A DNA stretch of 7,044 nucleotides from the NCBI GenBank assembly GCA_026398575.1, contig JAPLSP010000768.1:1-7044 (forward strand), read 5' to 3'. The notes below the pieces were generated by a model. The model saw nothing but the letters and a program-made list of their open reading frames with translations. It made no database searches and was not told the origin of the DNA. The DNA comes from Candidatus Sumerlaeota bacterium. GTDB lineage: Bacteria; Sumerlaeota; Sumerlaeia; JADFCT01. Both the position numbers and the translations under genes were made by a program. Of the stretch, positions 1 through 6,274 are shown one piece after another (position 1 is the stretch's first letter; each line of letters opens with the position of its first letter).

Positions 1-2
1 GT

Positions 3-26
3 CCGGCGGAGCGGAGCGGCCTACCA
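3..26. repeat. Partial copy of the REP-like element (edge of window)
   Basis: These 24 bases match the right arm of the long hairpin at 1081-1172 (bases 1139-1162) at 23 of 24 positions. The only difference is G at 16 against A at 1152. The other arm, if present, would lie left of the window. The match ends about 30 bases before the ribosome binding site of the next gene, so this copy and the hairpin bracket the ThuA-like gene. Confidence 0.75.
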
Positions 27-56
27 CACACGCCGCGTAATTGAAGATTGAAGATC

Positions 57-62
57 AAGGAG
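57..62 (+). promoter_or_regulatory. Ribosome binding site of the ThuA-like gene
   Basis: AAGGAG lies 7 bases before the GTG at 70. It selects that GTG over two alternatives. The ATG at 65 is only 2 bases away and opens a frame that stops after two codons (ATG CTG TGA, its stop overlapping the GTG). The in-frame ATG at 82 is 19 bases away, which is too far. Confidence 0.7.
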
Positions 63-69
63 ACATGCT

Positions 70-1056
70 GTGAAAGCCACCATGGACATAATTGCTGCGC
101 TGCTATGCTTGGTCTGTTTGGTGTTCGCTCCGGGCGTGGTGGCCCAGGTCAATCCGAGTCAGGCTGAAAAGATTCGCAAGGCCGCGCCGGAAAAAGCGCG
201 GGCTGCTCCGGCCAAGCCGCGTACCGTCCTGATCTGGAACACGCCGCCTTCGCTGATGGAGAAGGATTCGCATCGCGGTTACTGCATCCCCTTCGGCGAA
301 TGCGCATTCAAGACGCTGGGCGAAAAGACCGGCGCCTTCAAGCCCGTGGTCAGCGACGATCTGGCGATGTATCTGCCTGAGAAGATCAAGCAGTTCGACG
401 CCATCGTGATGAATAACAGCTCCGGGCAGTGGATTCGCCCGGCGGACGCCGACATGGATCGTCTGAAAGCCTATGGCGCCAATCCAGACGCGGTGGAAGC
501 GCTGCTACGGCGCAGCTTGCTGGACTTTGTTTCCTCGGGCGGAGGGATCGTCGTCTGCCACTTCGCCATTGGCGCCAACAAGCAATGGCCTGAATTCCGC
601 GATCTGCTCGGCGCGACGTTCACCGGCCATCCCTGGAATGAAGAGGTCGGCGTCAAAGTCGAGGAGCCAACCCATCCTCTCGTGGCCGCTTTTGGAGGGA
701 AGGATTTTCGCCTGACGGACGAAATCTATGAGTTCGGCCCTCCCTATGAGCGCTCAAAGGTTCGCGTCCTGCTCTCGCTCGATACGAAAGCCACGAACAT
801 GAGCGTCCAATGGATTAATCGCAAAGACGGCGACTTCGCCCAGGCCTGGATCAAGCCTTATGGCAAAGGGCGCGTTTTTTGCTGCGGCTTCGGCCATCGC
901 ACGGAGATCTGGTGGAATCCGGATATCCTGCGCTTATATCTGGACGCCATCCAGTTCGCGACGGGCGATCTTCCCGCGCCATCAGAGCCAAGAATATCGC
1001 AGGAACCGACTGCGCCGGGCGCATCCCAATCCATACCCAAGCGCAAGGCTTCATGA
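70..1056 (+). CDS. Exported ThuA-like domain protein
   Basis: The 328-residue product starts with a signal peptide: Lys2, then a hydrophobic stretch at about residues 6-20, and a likely cut after VVA (residue 25). A short Ala/Lys/Pro-rich linker follows, then a single ThuA-like domain at about 51-300. This is a class I glutamine amidotransferase-like fold named after the trehalose-utilisation protein ThuA. Family landmarks are the beta-strand/nucleophile-elbow-like turn GGGIVVCHFA (157-166), GHPWN followed by EEPTHPL (186-204), TDEIYEF (216-222) and GRVFCCGFGH (267-276). The last 28 residues are a Pro/Ser/Lys-rich tail. Exported ThuA domains are common in bacteria that degrade complex carbohydrates, but the reaction is unknown for most members, so no substrate is proposed. 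GTG is chosen as the start from its ribosome binding site. There is no same-strand gene close behind, so it is probably a single-gene unit. Confidence 0.85.
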   Translation: MKATMDIIAALLCLVCLVFAPGVVAQVNPSQAEKIRKAAPEKARAAPAKPRTVLIWNTPPSLMEKDSHRGYCIPFGECAFKTLGEKTGAFKPVVSDDLAMYLPEKIKQFDAIVMNNSSGQWIRPADADMDRLKAYGANPDAVEALLRRSLLDFVSSGGGIVVCHFAIGANKQWPEFRDLLGATFTGHPWNEEVGVKVEEPTHPLVAAFGGKDFRLTDEIYEFGPPYERSKVRVLLSLDTKATNMSVQWINRKDGDFAQAWIKPYGKGRVFCCGFGHRTEIWWNPDILRLYLDAIQFATGDLPAPSEPRISQEPTAPGASQSIPKRKAS

Positions 1057-1080
1057 AATGCTCAGCGTGTTAATGGGAGC

Positions 1081-1172
1081 TGGCGCCGGATAGTAGGCCG
1101 TTCCGCTCCGCCGGGCGGCCATCGCGCGCCAAGGCCACCCGGCGGAGCGGAACGGCCTACCATCCGGCGCCA
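1081..1172. repeat. REP/REPIN-like long hairpin
   Basis: Two 40-base arms (1081-1120 and 1133-1172) are reverse complements at 38 of 40 positions, around a 12-base loop (1121-1132). The shared core reads TAGGCCGTTCCGCTCCGCC on the left arm. Both mismatched pairs (1092/1161 and 1116/1137) are A-C on the plus strand but G-U in RNA from the minus strand, so that RNA could pair along its full length. No T-run follows, so it is not a typical intrinsic terminator. A half copy lies at 3-26, which makes it a dispersed element. It resembles REP doublets (REPINs), but no RAYT transposase is in the window. Confidence 0.85.
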
Positions 1173-1201
1173 ATCCAATAGCTCTTCCCGTCTTCCGCCC
1201 C

Positions 1202-1230
1202 TTGACAACCGCCCGCTTCCGTCGGACGAT
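1202..1230 (+). promoter_or_regulatory. Probable sigma-70 promoter of hldD
   Basis: A perfect -35 box TTGACA (1202-1207) is followed after 17 bases by GACGAT (1225-1230). This keeps the three best-conserved -10 positions (A at 2, A at 5, T at 6). It lies 30 bases before the start codon and just after the hairpin, suggesting hldD is transcribed independently of the ThuA-like gene. The -10 box is weak, so this is a prediction. Confidence 0.5.
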
Positions 1231-1248
1231 GCTTGCATTCAAAGCGAC

Positions 1249-1254
1249 AAGGAG
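1249..1254 (+). promoter_or_regulatory. Ribosome binding site of hldD
   Basis: AAGGAG stands 6 bases before the ATG at 1261 and supports that start, as does the match of the first residues to the family N terminus. Confidence 0.75.
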
Positions 1255-1260
1255 ACCGTC

Positions 1261-2244
1261 ATGATCGTCGTCACGGGAGGCGCCGGATTCATTGGCAGCG
1301 CGTTTGCATGGAAACTGAATCGCGAAGGCGTCAAGGACGTTCTGATCGTGGATCATCTCGGCACGACCGACAAGTGGAAGAATCTCGTTGGCCTCCATTA
1401 TGTGGATTTCGTGCCAAAAGATGAATTCCTCAAGATGCTGCTCGAAGGGCATCCGCCCGCGCAGGTCGAGGCGATTATCCACATGGGCGCCTGCTCCGCG
1501 ACGACCGAGCGCGACGCCGACTACCTGATGGAAAACAACTACGCCTATTCGTGCGTGCTGGCGGAATGGGCGATTGAAAACGATGTGCGATTCATTTACG
1601 CCAGCAGCGCGGCGACCTATGGCGACGGCTCGCTCGGCTTTTCAGACGACGACGCGCTGACTGAGAAACTGCGCCCGCTCAACATGTACGGCTACTCCAA
1701 GCAGTTGCTCGACCTGTGGGCCATCCGCCGCGATATGATGGACAAGATCGCGGGGTTGCGTTTCTTCAATGTCTTCGGCCCGAACGAATACCACAAGGGC
1801 GACATGTCGAGCGTCATCTTCAAGGCGTTCCATCAAATCAAGGAAACGGGGCGCATCCGGCTTTTCAAGTCCTATCGCCCCGAATACGGCGATGGCGAAC
1901 AAGTCCGGGACTTTGTTTATATCAAGGACGTGGTCGAGGTGATGTGGCAACTGCTCAAGCGCCCGGAGGTGAACGGGATTTTCAACCTGGGGACGGGAAA
2001 GGCGCGATCATGGAACGATCTGGCGCGCGCGGTCTTTGCGGCGATGAACCTGCCGCCGAATATCGATTACATCGAAATGCCCGAGACGCTGCGCGACCGT
2101 TATCAATATCGCACGGAAGCGGTGATGGATAAGATTGCGGGAAAGGGAATCGAATTGAAGTTCCGTCCGCTCGAAGAGGCGATTTGCGATTACGTCGTCA
2201 ATCATCTTGAGCGTCCATGGTCCAGCTTGGAAACTGGGAGATAA
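1261..2244 (+). CDS. hldD: ADP-L-glycero-D-manno-heptose 6-epimerase (HldD/RfaD)
   Basis: This enzyme converts ADP-D-glycero-beta-D-manno-heptose to the L-glycero form, the last cytoplasmic step in making the heptose of the lipopolysaccharide inner core. The 327-residue protein is a short-chain dehydrogenase-fold enzyme, close in length to E. coli HldD. It starts directly with the NADP-binding Rossmann motif TGGAGFIGS (5-13). The segments GACSATTE (76-83) and YASSAATYG (113-121) are typical of the family. The catalytic set is complete: Ser116, Tyr143 and Lys147 in YGYSK, and Lys179 in the diagnostic GPNEYHKGDMSSV segment. RDFVYIKDVV (216-225) and FNLGTG (241-246) complete the pattern. No other heptose or LPS genes (hldE, gmhA, gmhB, waa) are in the window, so it is isolated from its pathway here. 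It converges on the metallopeptidase gene across a hairpin repeat array. Confidence 0.95.
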   Translation: MIVVTGGAGFIGSAFAWKLNREGVKDVLIVDHLGTTDKWKNLVGLHYVDFVPKDEFLKMLLEGHPPAQVEAIIHMGACSATTERDADYLMENNYAYSCVLAEWAIENDVRFIYASSAATYGDGSLGFSDDDALTEKLRPLNMYGYSKQLLDLWAIRRDMMDKIAGLRFFNVFGPNEYHKGDMSSVIFKAFHQIKETGRIRLFKSYRPEYGDGEQVRDFVYIKDVVEVMWQLLKRPEVNGIFNLGTGKARSWNDLARAVFAAMNLPPNIDYIEMPETLRDRYQYRTEAVMDKIAGKGIELKFRPLEEAICDYVVNHLERPWSSLETGR

Positions 2245-2260
2245 GGGAAGTTTAAGAGCG

Positions 2261-2340
2261 AAACACAACCTGAAGGTTGAACTCCAAACACAATCTAAAG
2301 ATTGAACTCCAAACACAACCTAAAGGTTGAACTCCAAACA
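2261..2340. repeat. 25-bp tandem hairpin repeat, left array
   Basis: Three full units (2261-2285, 2286-2310, 2311-2335) and the first five bases of a fourth fill most of the gap between the two convergent genes. Each unit begins AAACACAA and ends TTGAACTCC. Each contains a 5-bp stem with a 4-base loop: CAACC/GGTTG in units 1 and 3, CAATC/GATTG in unit 2. The C-to-T and G-to-A changes in unit 2 are paired, so the stem is kept. The array ends 7 bases from the stop codon of the minus-strand gene. It might end or insulate transcription from both sides, but there is no T-run. Confidence 0.9.
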
Positions 2341-2347
2341 GAGACGC

Positions 2348-4270
2348 CTATTCCGCCAATTTCCGGGCCGATAGTTCGGCGAGGGCTTTGGCTGCCTTGT
2401 CGGCGACCGGACCGCCGCGCGACATAAGAACGGCGATGTCTTGTCTGACGCAGTCAATCAGCTGCGGCGCGCCGTTCAAGGCGGCTTGCTGCGTGGCAGG
2501 GTCCTTGTCCTCGGCATTGGCGAGTTGATCCTTTGTTGAAATCAAGGAGGGCGGCGCATCCTTGCCCAACCGCCAGACAGCACGATAAAGCTGATACAAA
2601 ATGTCTTCTCCCGCGAAGCGCCACCGCCCCATCGGCGCCGGCCGCATAAGATCCGGGTCCGGGCGGCGCGCGTCATCAAAGAATGGCGTGACGCCGTGCT
2701 TGCCATACATCGCGATAATCGCCATCGGCCGCTCCATGAGCAGACGGCGCTGATCCGGCGTCAGCGGATAGGAGACCGTCATCTGCGTCAAGGGAGCGCA
2801 GATCTCGTTTCCTGCGCGCGCTGTCACTTCGAGCGCCTGGGCGGCTATCTTCAGCGTGAGCCCCGCGCGATAGCTCGAATCTCCCATCGCGTCTTTGAAT
2901 TCGGGCGAAAGCGGAAAGGATCGCTTGGGCGCCCCCAGGTCGCCGCCGTCTATGGTGATCTCCTCGCCTCGATCAACGAGAACAGCCAGCAGCTTCTCTC
3001 CCGCCACGCCCAACGCCATTCCCGCGACGCCCCGCTGGGGGTTGCGGCTGAAATCCACGACGACGCCCACCGACGGCTCGGCGGCGCCGCGCGCAACCGG
3101 CCCGACAATCGCCGGCATTGCATCCATCGGATAGTCCATCCTCAGAGGGTCATATTCCACTTTTTCACACGGCAGGTAGTTGATATCCGTACGAGAGTAT
3201 CGCTGCTTGCCAAAGCCATAGGACCAAAGCGTATTGCCGCTCTGTTCCCATCCCCAGGCCGCGTAATGGAAGGTGGAGCGATGTTGTTCGACCCATTGCT
3301 TCCATTCCGCATCCAGCGCATCGAGCGGGCCAAGGATTTCCTGCATCAGCCGCCGGTCCGCAGCCGAGTAGTCTTTTTTCTCCTTGAGACGCAGCATTTC
3401 GTCGCGCCAAAGACGCCACTTCATGAGGCGATCCGGATTCGTCCAGAAGAACTGCATGGCGAGCGCCCAGACCGGACCGTCGCCCGAGCCTTTGTCAATC
3501 ATCTCGCTCAGCGGAATGAATCGCTTGTGCTTCAGCTCATCGAGCGCCTTGTCGTAGGGGTTGTTCGTGGTGGCCTTGTCAAGGACTCGGACCGTCAGCT
3601 GCTTCTTGTCTTCGTCATAGACGTGATTGCTGAAGGCATGAGTGATCCCCTCGATAAAGCGTGCGGGCATGTAGTAGTCGCCGAGCGCGCACATCTGATA
3701 GAGGTGCAAGTTTTCATGGATCACGAGATCGCGCTTGTGATAGCGAAGCGAACCACTGGGATAATTATAGGCGACTTTGTTGTTAAGCGTCACGCCGCCG
3801 CCATTGCCCGCCCAAAACGTATTCATGTCCGTCCGCACGCATTTCTGCAGACTTGGCAGGTCGCTGGCATAGACAAAAGCCAGCCGCGTATGATCTATAT
3901 CCGGCGGCTCGAAGCCAAAAACCCACTTGTAATGCGGATAGGCCAGTTCGGCGACGGTCAGGTAGTAGCGGGCTTCGTCCTCCCGTAGATCCGTTTTGAG
4001 CGCAAAATGCTGGCTCACGTACCAGGTGAATCCCGGCGTGTTCTTGACGCGGGCGCCGGCGTAGGTTTGGGGAATCTCAAGACCTGTATTGACGATGGTG
4101 ATGTCTTGGAGCGTGGAGGTGCGCCCCGAAACAATGATCTCGACGGGTGTGTCCTTGGGTTCAGGAACAACAGCCAACGCGCCGGAAACAAAAGCGAGCG
4201 CCCAAATGAAGAAACCTGCAATGAACCCTTGCGCCGCATTCGATTTAGAGAAAATTCTTATCCGGTGCAT
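2348..4270 (-). CDS. Exported gluzincin-like metallopeptidase (HExxH...E)
   Basis: From the ATG at 4270 the product has 640 residues. It opens with a signal peptide: basic start MHRIRIFSK, hydrophobic core at about 16-33, and a likely cut after ALA at about 33. The zinc site is HENLH at 185-189 with a third ligand Glu207 in PARFIEG, 17 residues on. This HExxH-X17-E layout with an (F/W)xxEG motif is typical of gluzincin-type peptidases such as the peptidase-MA/DUF1570 group. The catalytic domain probably covers about 75-335. The remaining 300 residues match no domain I recognise. It probably hydrolyses peptide bonds outside the cytoplasm, but no substrate can be named. The ATG at 4270 has a weak GGA 7 bases upstream and a normal-length signal peptide. 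An upstream in-frame GTG at 4297 would add 9 residues but has no ribosome binding site. The gene is bracketed by inverted repeat arrays. Confidence 0.75.
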   Translation of the reverse strand: MHRIRIFSKSNAAQGFIAGFFIWALAFVSGALAVVPEPKDTPVEIIVSGRTSTLQDITIVNTGLEIPQTYAGARVKNTPGFTWYVSQHFALKTDLREDEARYYLTVAELAYPHYKWVFGFEPPDIDHTRLAFVYASDLPSLQKCVRTDMNTFWAGNGGGVTLNNKVAYNYPSGSLRYHKRDLVIHENLHLYQMCALGDYYMPARFIEGITHAFSNHVYDEDKKQLTVRVLDKATTNNPYDKALDELKHKRFIPLSEMIDKGSGDGPVWALAMQFFWTNPDRLMKWRLWRDEMLRLKEKKDYSAADRRLMQEILGPLDALDAEWKQWVEQHRSTFHYAAWGWEQSGNTLWSYGFGKQRYSRTDINYLPCEKVEYDPLRMDYPMDAMPAIVGPVARGAAEPSVGVVVDFSRNPQRGVAGMALGVAGEKLLAVLVDRGEEITIDGGDLGAPKRSFPLSPEFKDAMGDSSYRAGLTLKIAAQALEVTARAGNEICAPLTQMTVSYPLTPDQRRLLMERPMAIIAMYGKHGVTPFFDDARRPDPDLMRPAPMGRWRFAGEDILYQLYRAVWRLGKDAPPSLISTKDQLANAEDKDPATQQAALNGAPQLIDCVRQDIAVLMSRGGPVADKAAKALAELSARKLAE

Positions 4271-4461
4271 TTGGCGATCCAGTATAATGATCTGCACTCA
4301 GATGAATCTGTCAGGAGGTTTGTCGCCGTGATGAATCGCTTTTCCGGCGCCTCGATTCCCGCCTGCAACTCCTGAATGCGAAAAATGGTCCATTGATTCA
4401 TGGCCCGAATCCCTAATTTAGTATATAGCTGAATTGCAGTTTCATTCCAGTCCAACGCCCT
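4258..4461 (-). pseudogene. C-terminal remnant of a GNAT acetyltransferase
   Basis: The minus-strand frame read from 4458 gives ALDWNETAIQLYTKLG (to about 4411) and then IRAMNQWTIFRI (to 4375). This is the classic C-terminal end of a GNAT N-acetyltransferase of the spermidine/diamine acetyltransferase type: (V)LDWN.xAI.(L/F)Y..LG followed by M..W...R. The rest of the family fold, including the acetyl-CoA-binding strand and loop, is missing. Upstream the reading runs straight into the repeat array at 4464 and hits a stop at 4480-4482. After FRI the frame continues to a TAA at 4258-4260 with sequence that does not look like GNAT, overlapping the peptidase start by 13 bases. It has no proper start codon (the first candidate is a TTG at 4455) and is surely non-functional as an acetyltransferase. 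Confidence 0.7.
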
Positions 4462-4463
4462 AT

Positions 4464-4524
4464 AGGTTGTGTTTGGAGTTCAACCTTCAGCGTTTGGAGT
4501 TCAACCTTCAGGTTGTGTTTGGAG
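4464..4524. repeat. 25-bp tandem hairpin repeat, right array (inverted)
   Basis: This is the same unit as at 2261-2340 but in the opposite orientation (GGAGTTCAACCTTCAG then GTTGTGTTT on the plus strand). It holds a partial unit (4464-4474), a 21-base unit lacking 4 bases of the stem (4475-4495), a full 25-base unit (4496-4520) and the first four bases of another. It lies between the GNAT remnant and the 3' end of gcvPB. Confidence 0.88.
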
Positions 4525-4564
4525 AAATTTCCCAATGGCAAAATAATGTCCGGCAAAATTATTA

Positions 4565-6019
4565 TCAGGATTTCGGCAGACACGCCAAATCCGGCTGGCG
4601 CGCGGCTTTGACGTCGTCCATCTTGCCGACCACGGTTGTCTTCGGACAAGCCAGGACTTCATCGGGGTTCGTCTCGGCGAGTTTGGCGATTTCGATCATC
4701 GCCTCGATGAAGGAATCCATCGTCTCCTTCGACTCGGTCTCGGTCGGCTCGATCATCAGCGCCTCGGCGACGATGAGCGGGAAGTAAATCGTCGGCGCAT
4801 AGAAGCCGCGGTCGAGCAGCGCTTTGGCGACGTTGAGCGCGTGGACGCCGTGTTTCATCTGGCGCGTGGCGCTGAAGACGCATTCGTGCATGCAGACTTG
4901 ATCAAAGGGCAGATCGTAATAGGGTTTGAGACGGGCGCGGATATAGTTGGCGTTGAGGATGGCGTTTTCGGCGACGCGTTTCAGGCCTTCCCTGCCCAGC
5001 ATCAGGATGTAGGCGTAGGCGCGCAGGATGATGCCGAAGTTGCCATAGAAGGGCGCGATGTAGCCGATGGATTTCGGGCGGTCGTAGTCGAGGAAGAATG
5101 AGCCGTCGTCCTTTTCGCAAATCACGGAGGTGGGCAGATAACGAACCAGCCGCTCGACGACGCCGACCGGCCCGGCGCCCGGCCCGCCGCCGCCGTGGGG
5201 CGTGGCGAAGGTCTTGTGGACGTTGACGTGGACAATGTCGAATCCGATCGCGCCCGGTTTGCATTCGCCGACGAGCGCGTTCAGATTCGCGCCGTCATAA
5301 TACATCAGGCCGTCCACGCTGTGGCAGAGGTCGGCGATCTGCTTGATCTTCGGGTTGAAGAGGCCAAGCGTGTTCGGGCACGTCAGCATTACCCCGGCGA
5401 CGTGATCTCCCATCGCCGCGCGCAACTTCTCGATATCCATGTCGCCGCCGGCGTCCGAGGGAATCGTCTGGACCTTATATCCGGCGATCGCCGCGCTGGC
5501 CGGATTCGTGCCGTGCGCGCTGTCGGGAATGAGGATCGTGTCTTTCTTGTTGCCTTTGTCCTTGTGATAGGCGGCGATGATCATGACGCCCGTCAGTTCG
5601 CCGTGCGCCCCGGCGAGCGGCTGCATCGTGAAGGCTGCCATGCCACAGATTTCGCGCAACAGCAAATCCATGCGATGCAACACCGCGAGCGCGCCCTGCA
5701 CCATCATCTCGCCGCCGGGCAATTGCGGCAGCAGCGGATGCAAGTATGCGAATCCCGGATAATGCGCGACGCGCTCGGTGGCTTTGGGGTTATACTTCAT
5801 CGTACACGATCCCAGCGGATAAAAGCCAGTATCCACGCCATAGTTGCGTCGTGACAACTCCGTGAAATGCCGCACAACGTCCAGCTCGGAAACCTCCGGC
5901 AACTCAGCGGCTTTATCGCGCAGCAGGTCCTTGCGGATTTCACCCTTGGCATCCACACCAGCGGCAACGGTTTTGACTCCGCGACGGCCGGAGACGGATT
6001 TTTCATAGATTAGTTTCAT
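4565..6019 (-). CDS. gcvPB: Glycine dehydrogenase (decarboxylating) subunit 2, GcvPB
   Basis: This is the PLP-binding half of the split P-protein of the glycine cleavage system. With subunit 1 (GcvPA) it decarboxylates glycine and passes the aminomethyl group to the lipoyl arm of GcvH in the cytoplasm. The 484-residue length is normal for GcvPB. Hallmarks are FYPLGSCTMKYNPK (66-79), LAGAHGELTG (135-144), DSAHGTNPASA (166-176), YYDGANLNA (240-248), the PLP Schiff-base lysine Lys269 in HVNVHKTF, and the glycine-rich loop TPHGGGGPGAGPVG (273-286). The ATG at 6019 is chosen because AGGAG lies 8 bases upstream and the N terminus MKLIYEKS fits the family. A TTG 30 bases earlier is less likely. gcvPA, gcvT and gcvH usually sit directly upstream but are absent. 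Instead there is a 288-base gap and an unrelated gene, so the partner is presumably elsewhere or was separated by insertion. Confidence 0.95.
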   Translation of the reverse strand: MKLIYEKSVSGRRGVKTVAAGVDAKGEIRKDLLRDKAAELPEVSELDVVRHFTELSRRNYGVDTGFYPLGSCTMKYNPKATERVAHYPGFAYLHPLLPQLPGGEMMVQGALAVLHRMDLLLREICGMAAFTMQPLAGAHGELTGVMIIAAYHKDKGNKKDTILIPDSAHGTNPASAAIAGYKVQTIPSDAGGDMDIEKLRAAMGDHVAGVMLTCPNTLGLFNPKIKQIADLCHSVDGLMYYDGANLNALVGECKPGAIGFDIVHVNVHKTFATPHGGGGPGAGPVGVVERLVRYLPTSVICEKDDGSFFLDYDRPKSIGYIAPFYGNFGIILRAYAYILMLGREGLKRVAENAILNANYIRARLKPYYDLPFDQVCMHECVFSATRQMKHGVHALNVAKALLDRGFYAPTIYFPLIVAEALMIEPTETESKETMDSFIEAMIEIAKLAETNPDEVLACPKTTVVGKMDDVKAARQPDLACLPKS

Positions 6020-6027
6020 AAATGTAT

Positions 6028-6032
6028 CTCCT
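6028..6032 (-). promoter_or_regulatory. Ribosome binding site of gcvPB
   Basis: AGGAG on the minus strand, 8 bases before the ATG at 6019. It decides that start over the upstream in-frame TTG at 6049. Confidence 0.7.
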
Positions 6033-6093
6033 ATAAATGAGTCTGCCAATTAAGCTGTTGAGGACCTGGCTAACTCTGCTTTTCAACTGCATG

Positions 6094-6109
6094 TAGCGCG
6101 ACTGCGCTA
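6094..6109. other. Short perfect hairpin in the gcvPB leader
   Basis: TAGCGC (6094-6099) and GCGCTA (6104-6109) pair perfectly around the loop GACT, about 75 bases before the gcvPB start. There is no T-run on either strand, so it is not an intrinsic terminator. It could be a leader structure or chance. Confidence 0.4.
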
Positions 6110-6164
6110 TCTCAAGAGACTCCTGCTCAGGGAAGTGACAATTCATGAGTTTTCCTAGGCAAAT

Positions 6165-6183
6165 ACACATGAGCAGCACATGA
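6165..6183. repeat. GCACATRA motif cluster 1 (two copies, 11-bp step)
   Basis: ACACATGA at 6165-6172 (one base off the motif) and GCACATGA at 6176-6183 start 11 bp apart. Their shared block CACATGAGCAGCACAT (6166-6181) recurs exactly at 6287-6302, 121 bp away (11 x 11). The block lies about 150 bases before the gcvPB start. Confidence 0.75.
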
Positions 6184-6213
6184 AATAATGGAATCAACTG
6201 ACGCTGCAAGTCT

Positions 6214-6231
6214 TATAATATCAATATTATA
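6214..6231. promoter_or_regulatory. AT palindrome between the motif clusters
   Basis: TATAATATCAATATTATA has two perfect 8-bp arms around CA. It lies midway between motif clusters 1 and 2. Both strands contain a TATAAT, so it may be an operator overlapping a -10 box. On the minus strand that box could serve gcvPB with a leader of about 200 bases, although no good -35 is visible. Easy melting would also suit a replication or initiation site. Confidence 0.45.
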
Positions 6232-6274
6232 TAGAATTTTGCCAGTGCGTAGCCATCTACCGAATCTCATTTTT

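Noticed and set aside
2261..2340. CRISPR array
   Set aside because: The 25-bp units are directly adjacent with no spacers, and no cas genes are present.
2696..3988. Long plus-strand open frame of 430 codons opposite the metallopeptidase gene
   Set aside because: It is the antisense of a gene with a signal peptide and a full HExxH...E site. Its translation is rich in Arg/His/Ile without domain motifs, as expected of a shadow frame in GC-rich DNA.
4538..4564. AATAAT...ATTATT inverted repeat just after gcvPB as a terminator
   Set aside because: The stem is six A/T pairs with a 10-base loop and no clear T-run after it, too weak to call a terminator.
4413..4649. 78-codon minus-strand frame containing a repeated LKVELQT peptide
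   Set aside because: The peptide repeat is only the 25-bp DNA repeat read in one frame. The frame straddles the end of gcvPB and the array, with no ribosome binding site or family match.
5195..5854. 219-codon plus-strand frame opposite gcvPB
   Set aside because: It overlaps a clearly identified gcvPB on the other strand and its translation is a low-complexity Arg/Val/Ala/His pattern.
6003..6209. 68-codon minus-strand frame overlapping the gcvPB start
   Set aside because: The second half looks helical, but there is no ribosome binding site, no recognisable family, and the frame crosses motif cluster 1. It could be a remnant of a lost gene, but I cannot support it.
6020..6210. Glycine riboswitch in the gcvPB leader
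   Set aside because: Glycine cleavage genes often carry one, but I find neither the conserved GGAGAG-type segments nor the tandem aptamer layout. Only one short hairpin is present.
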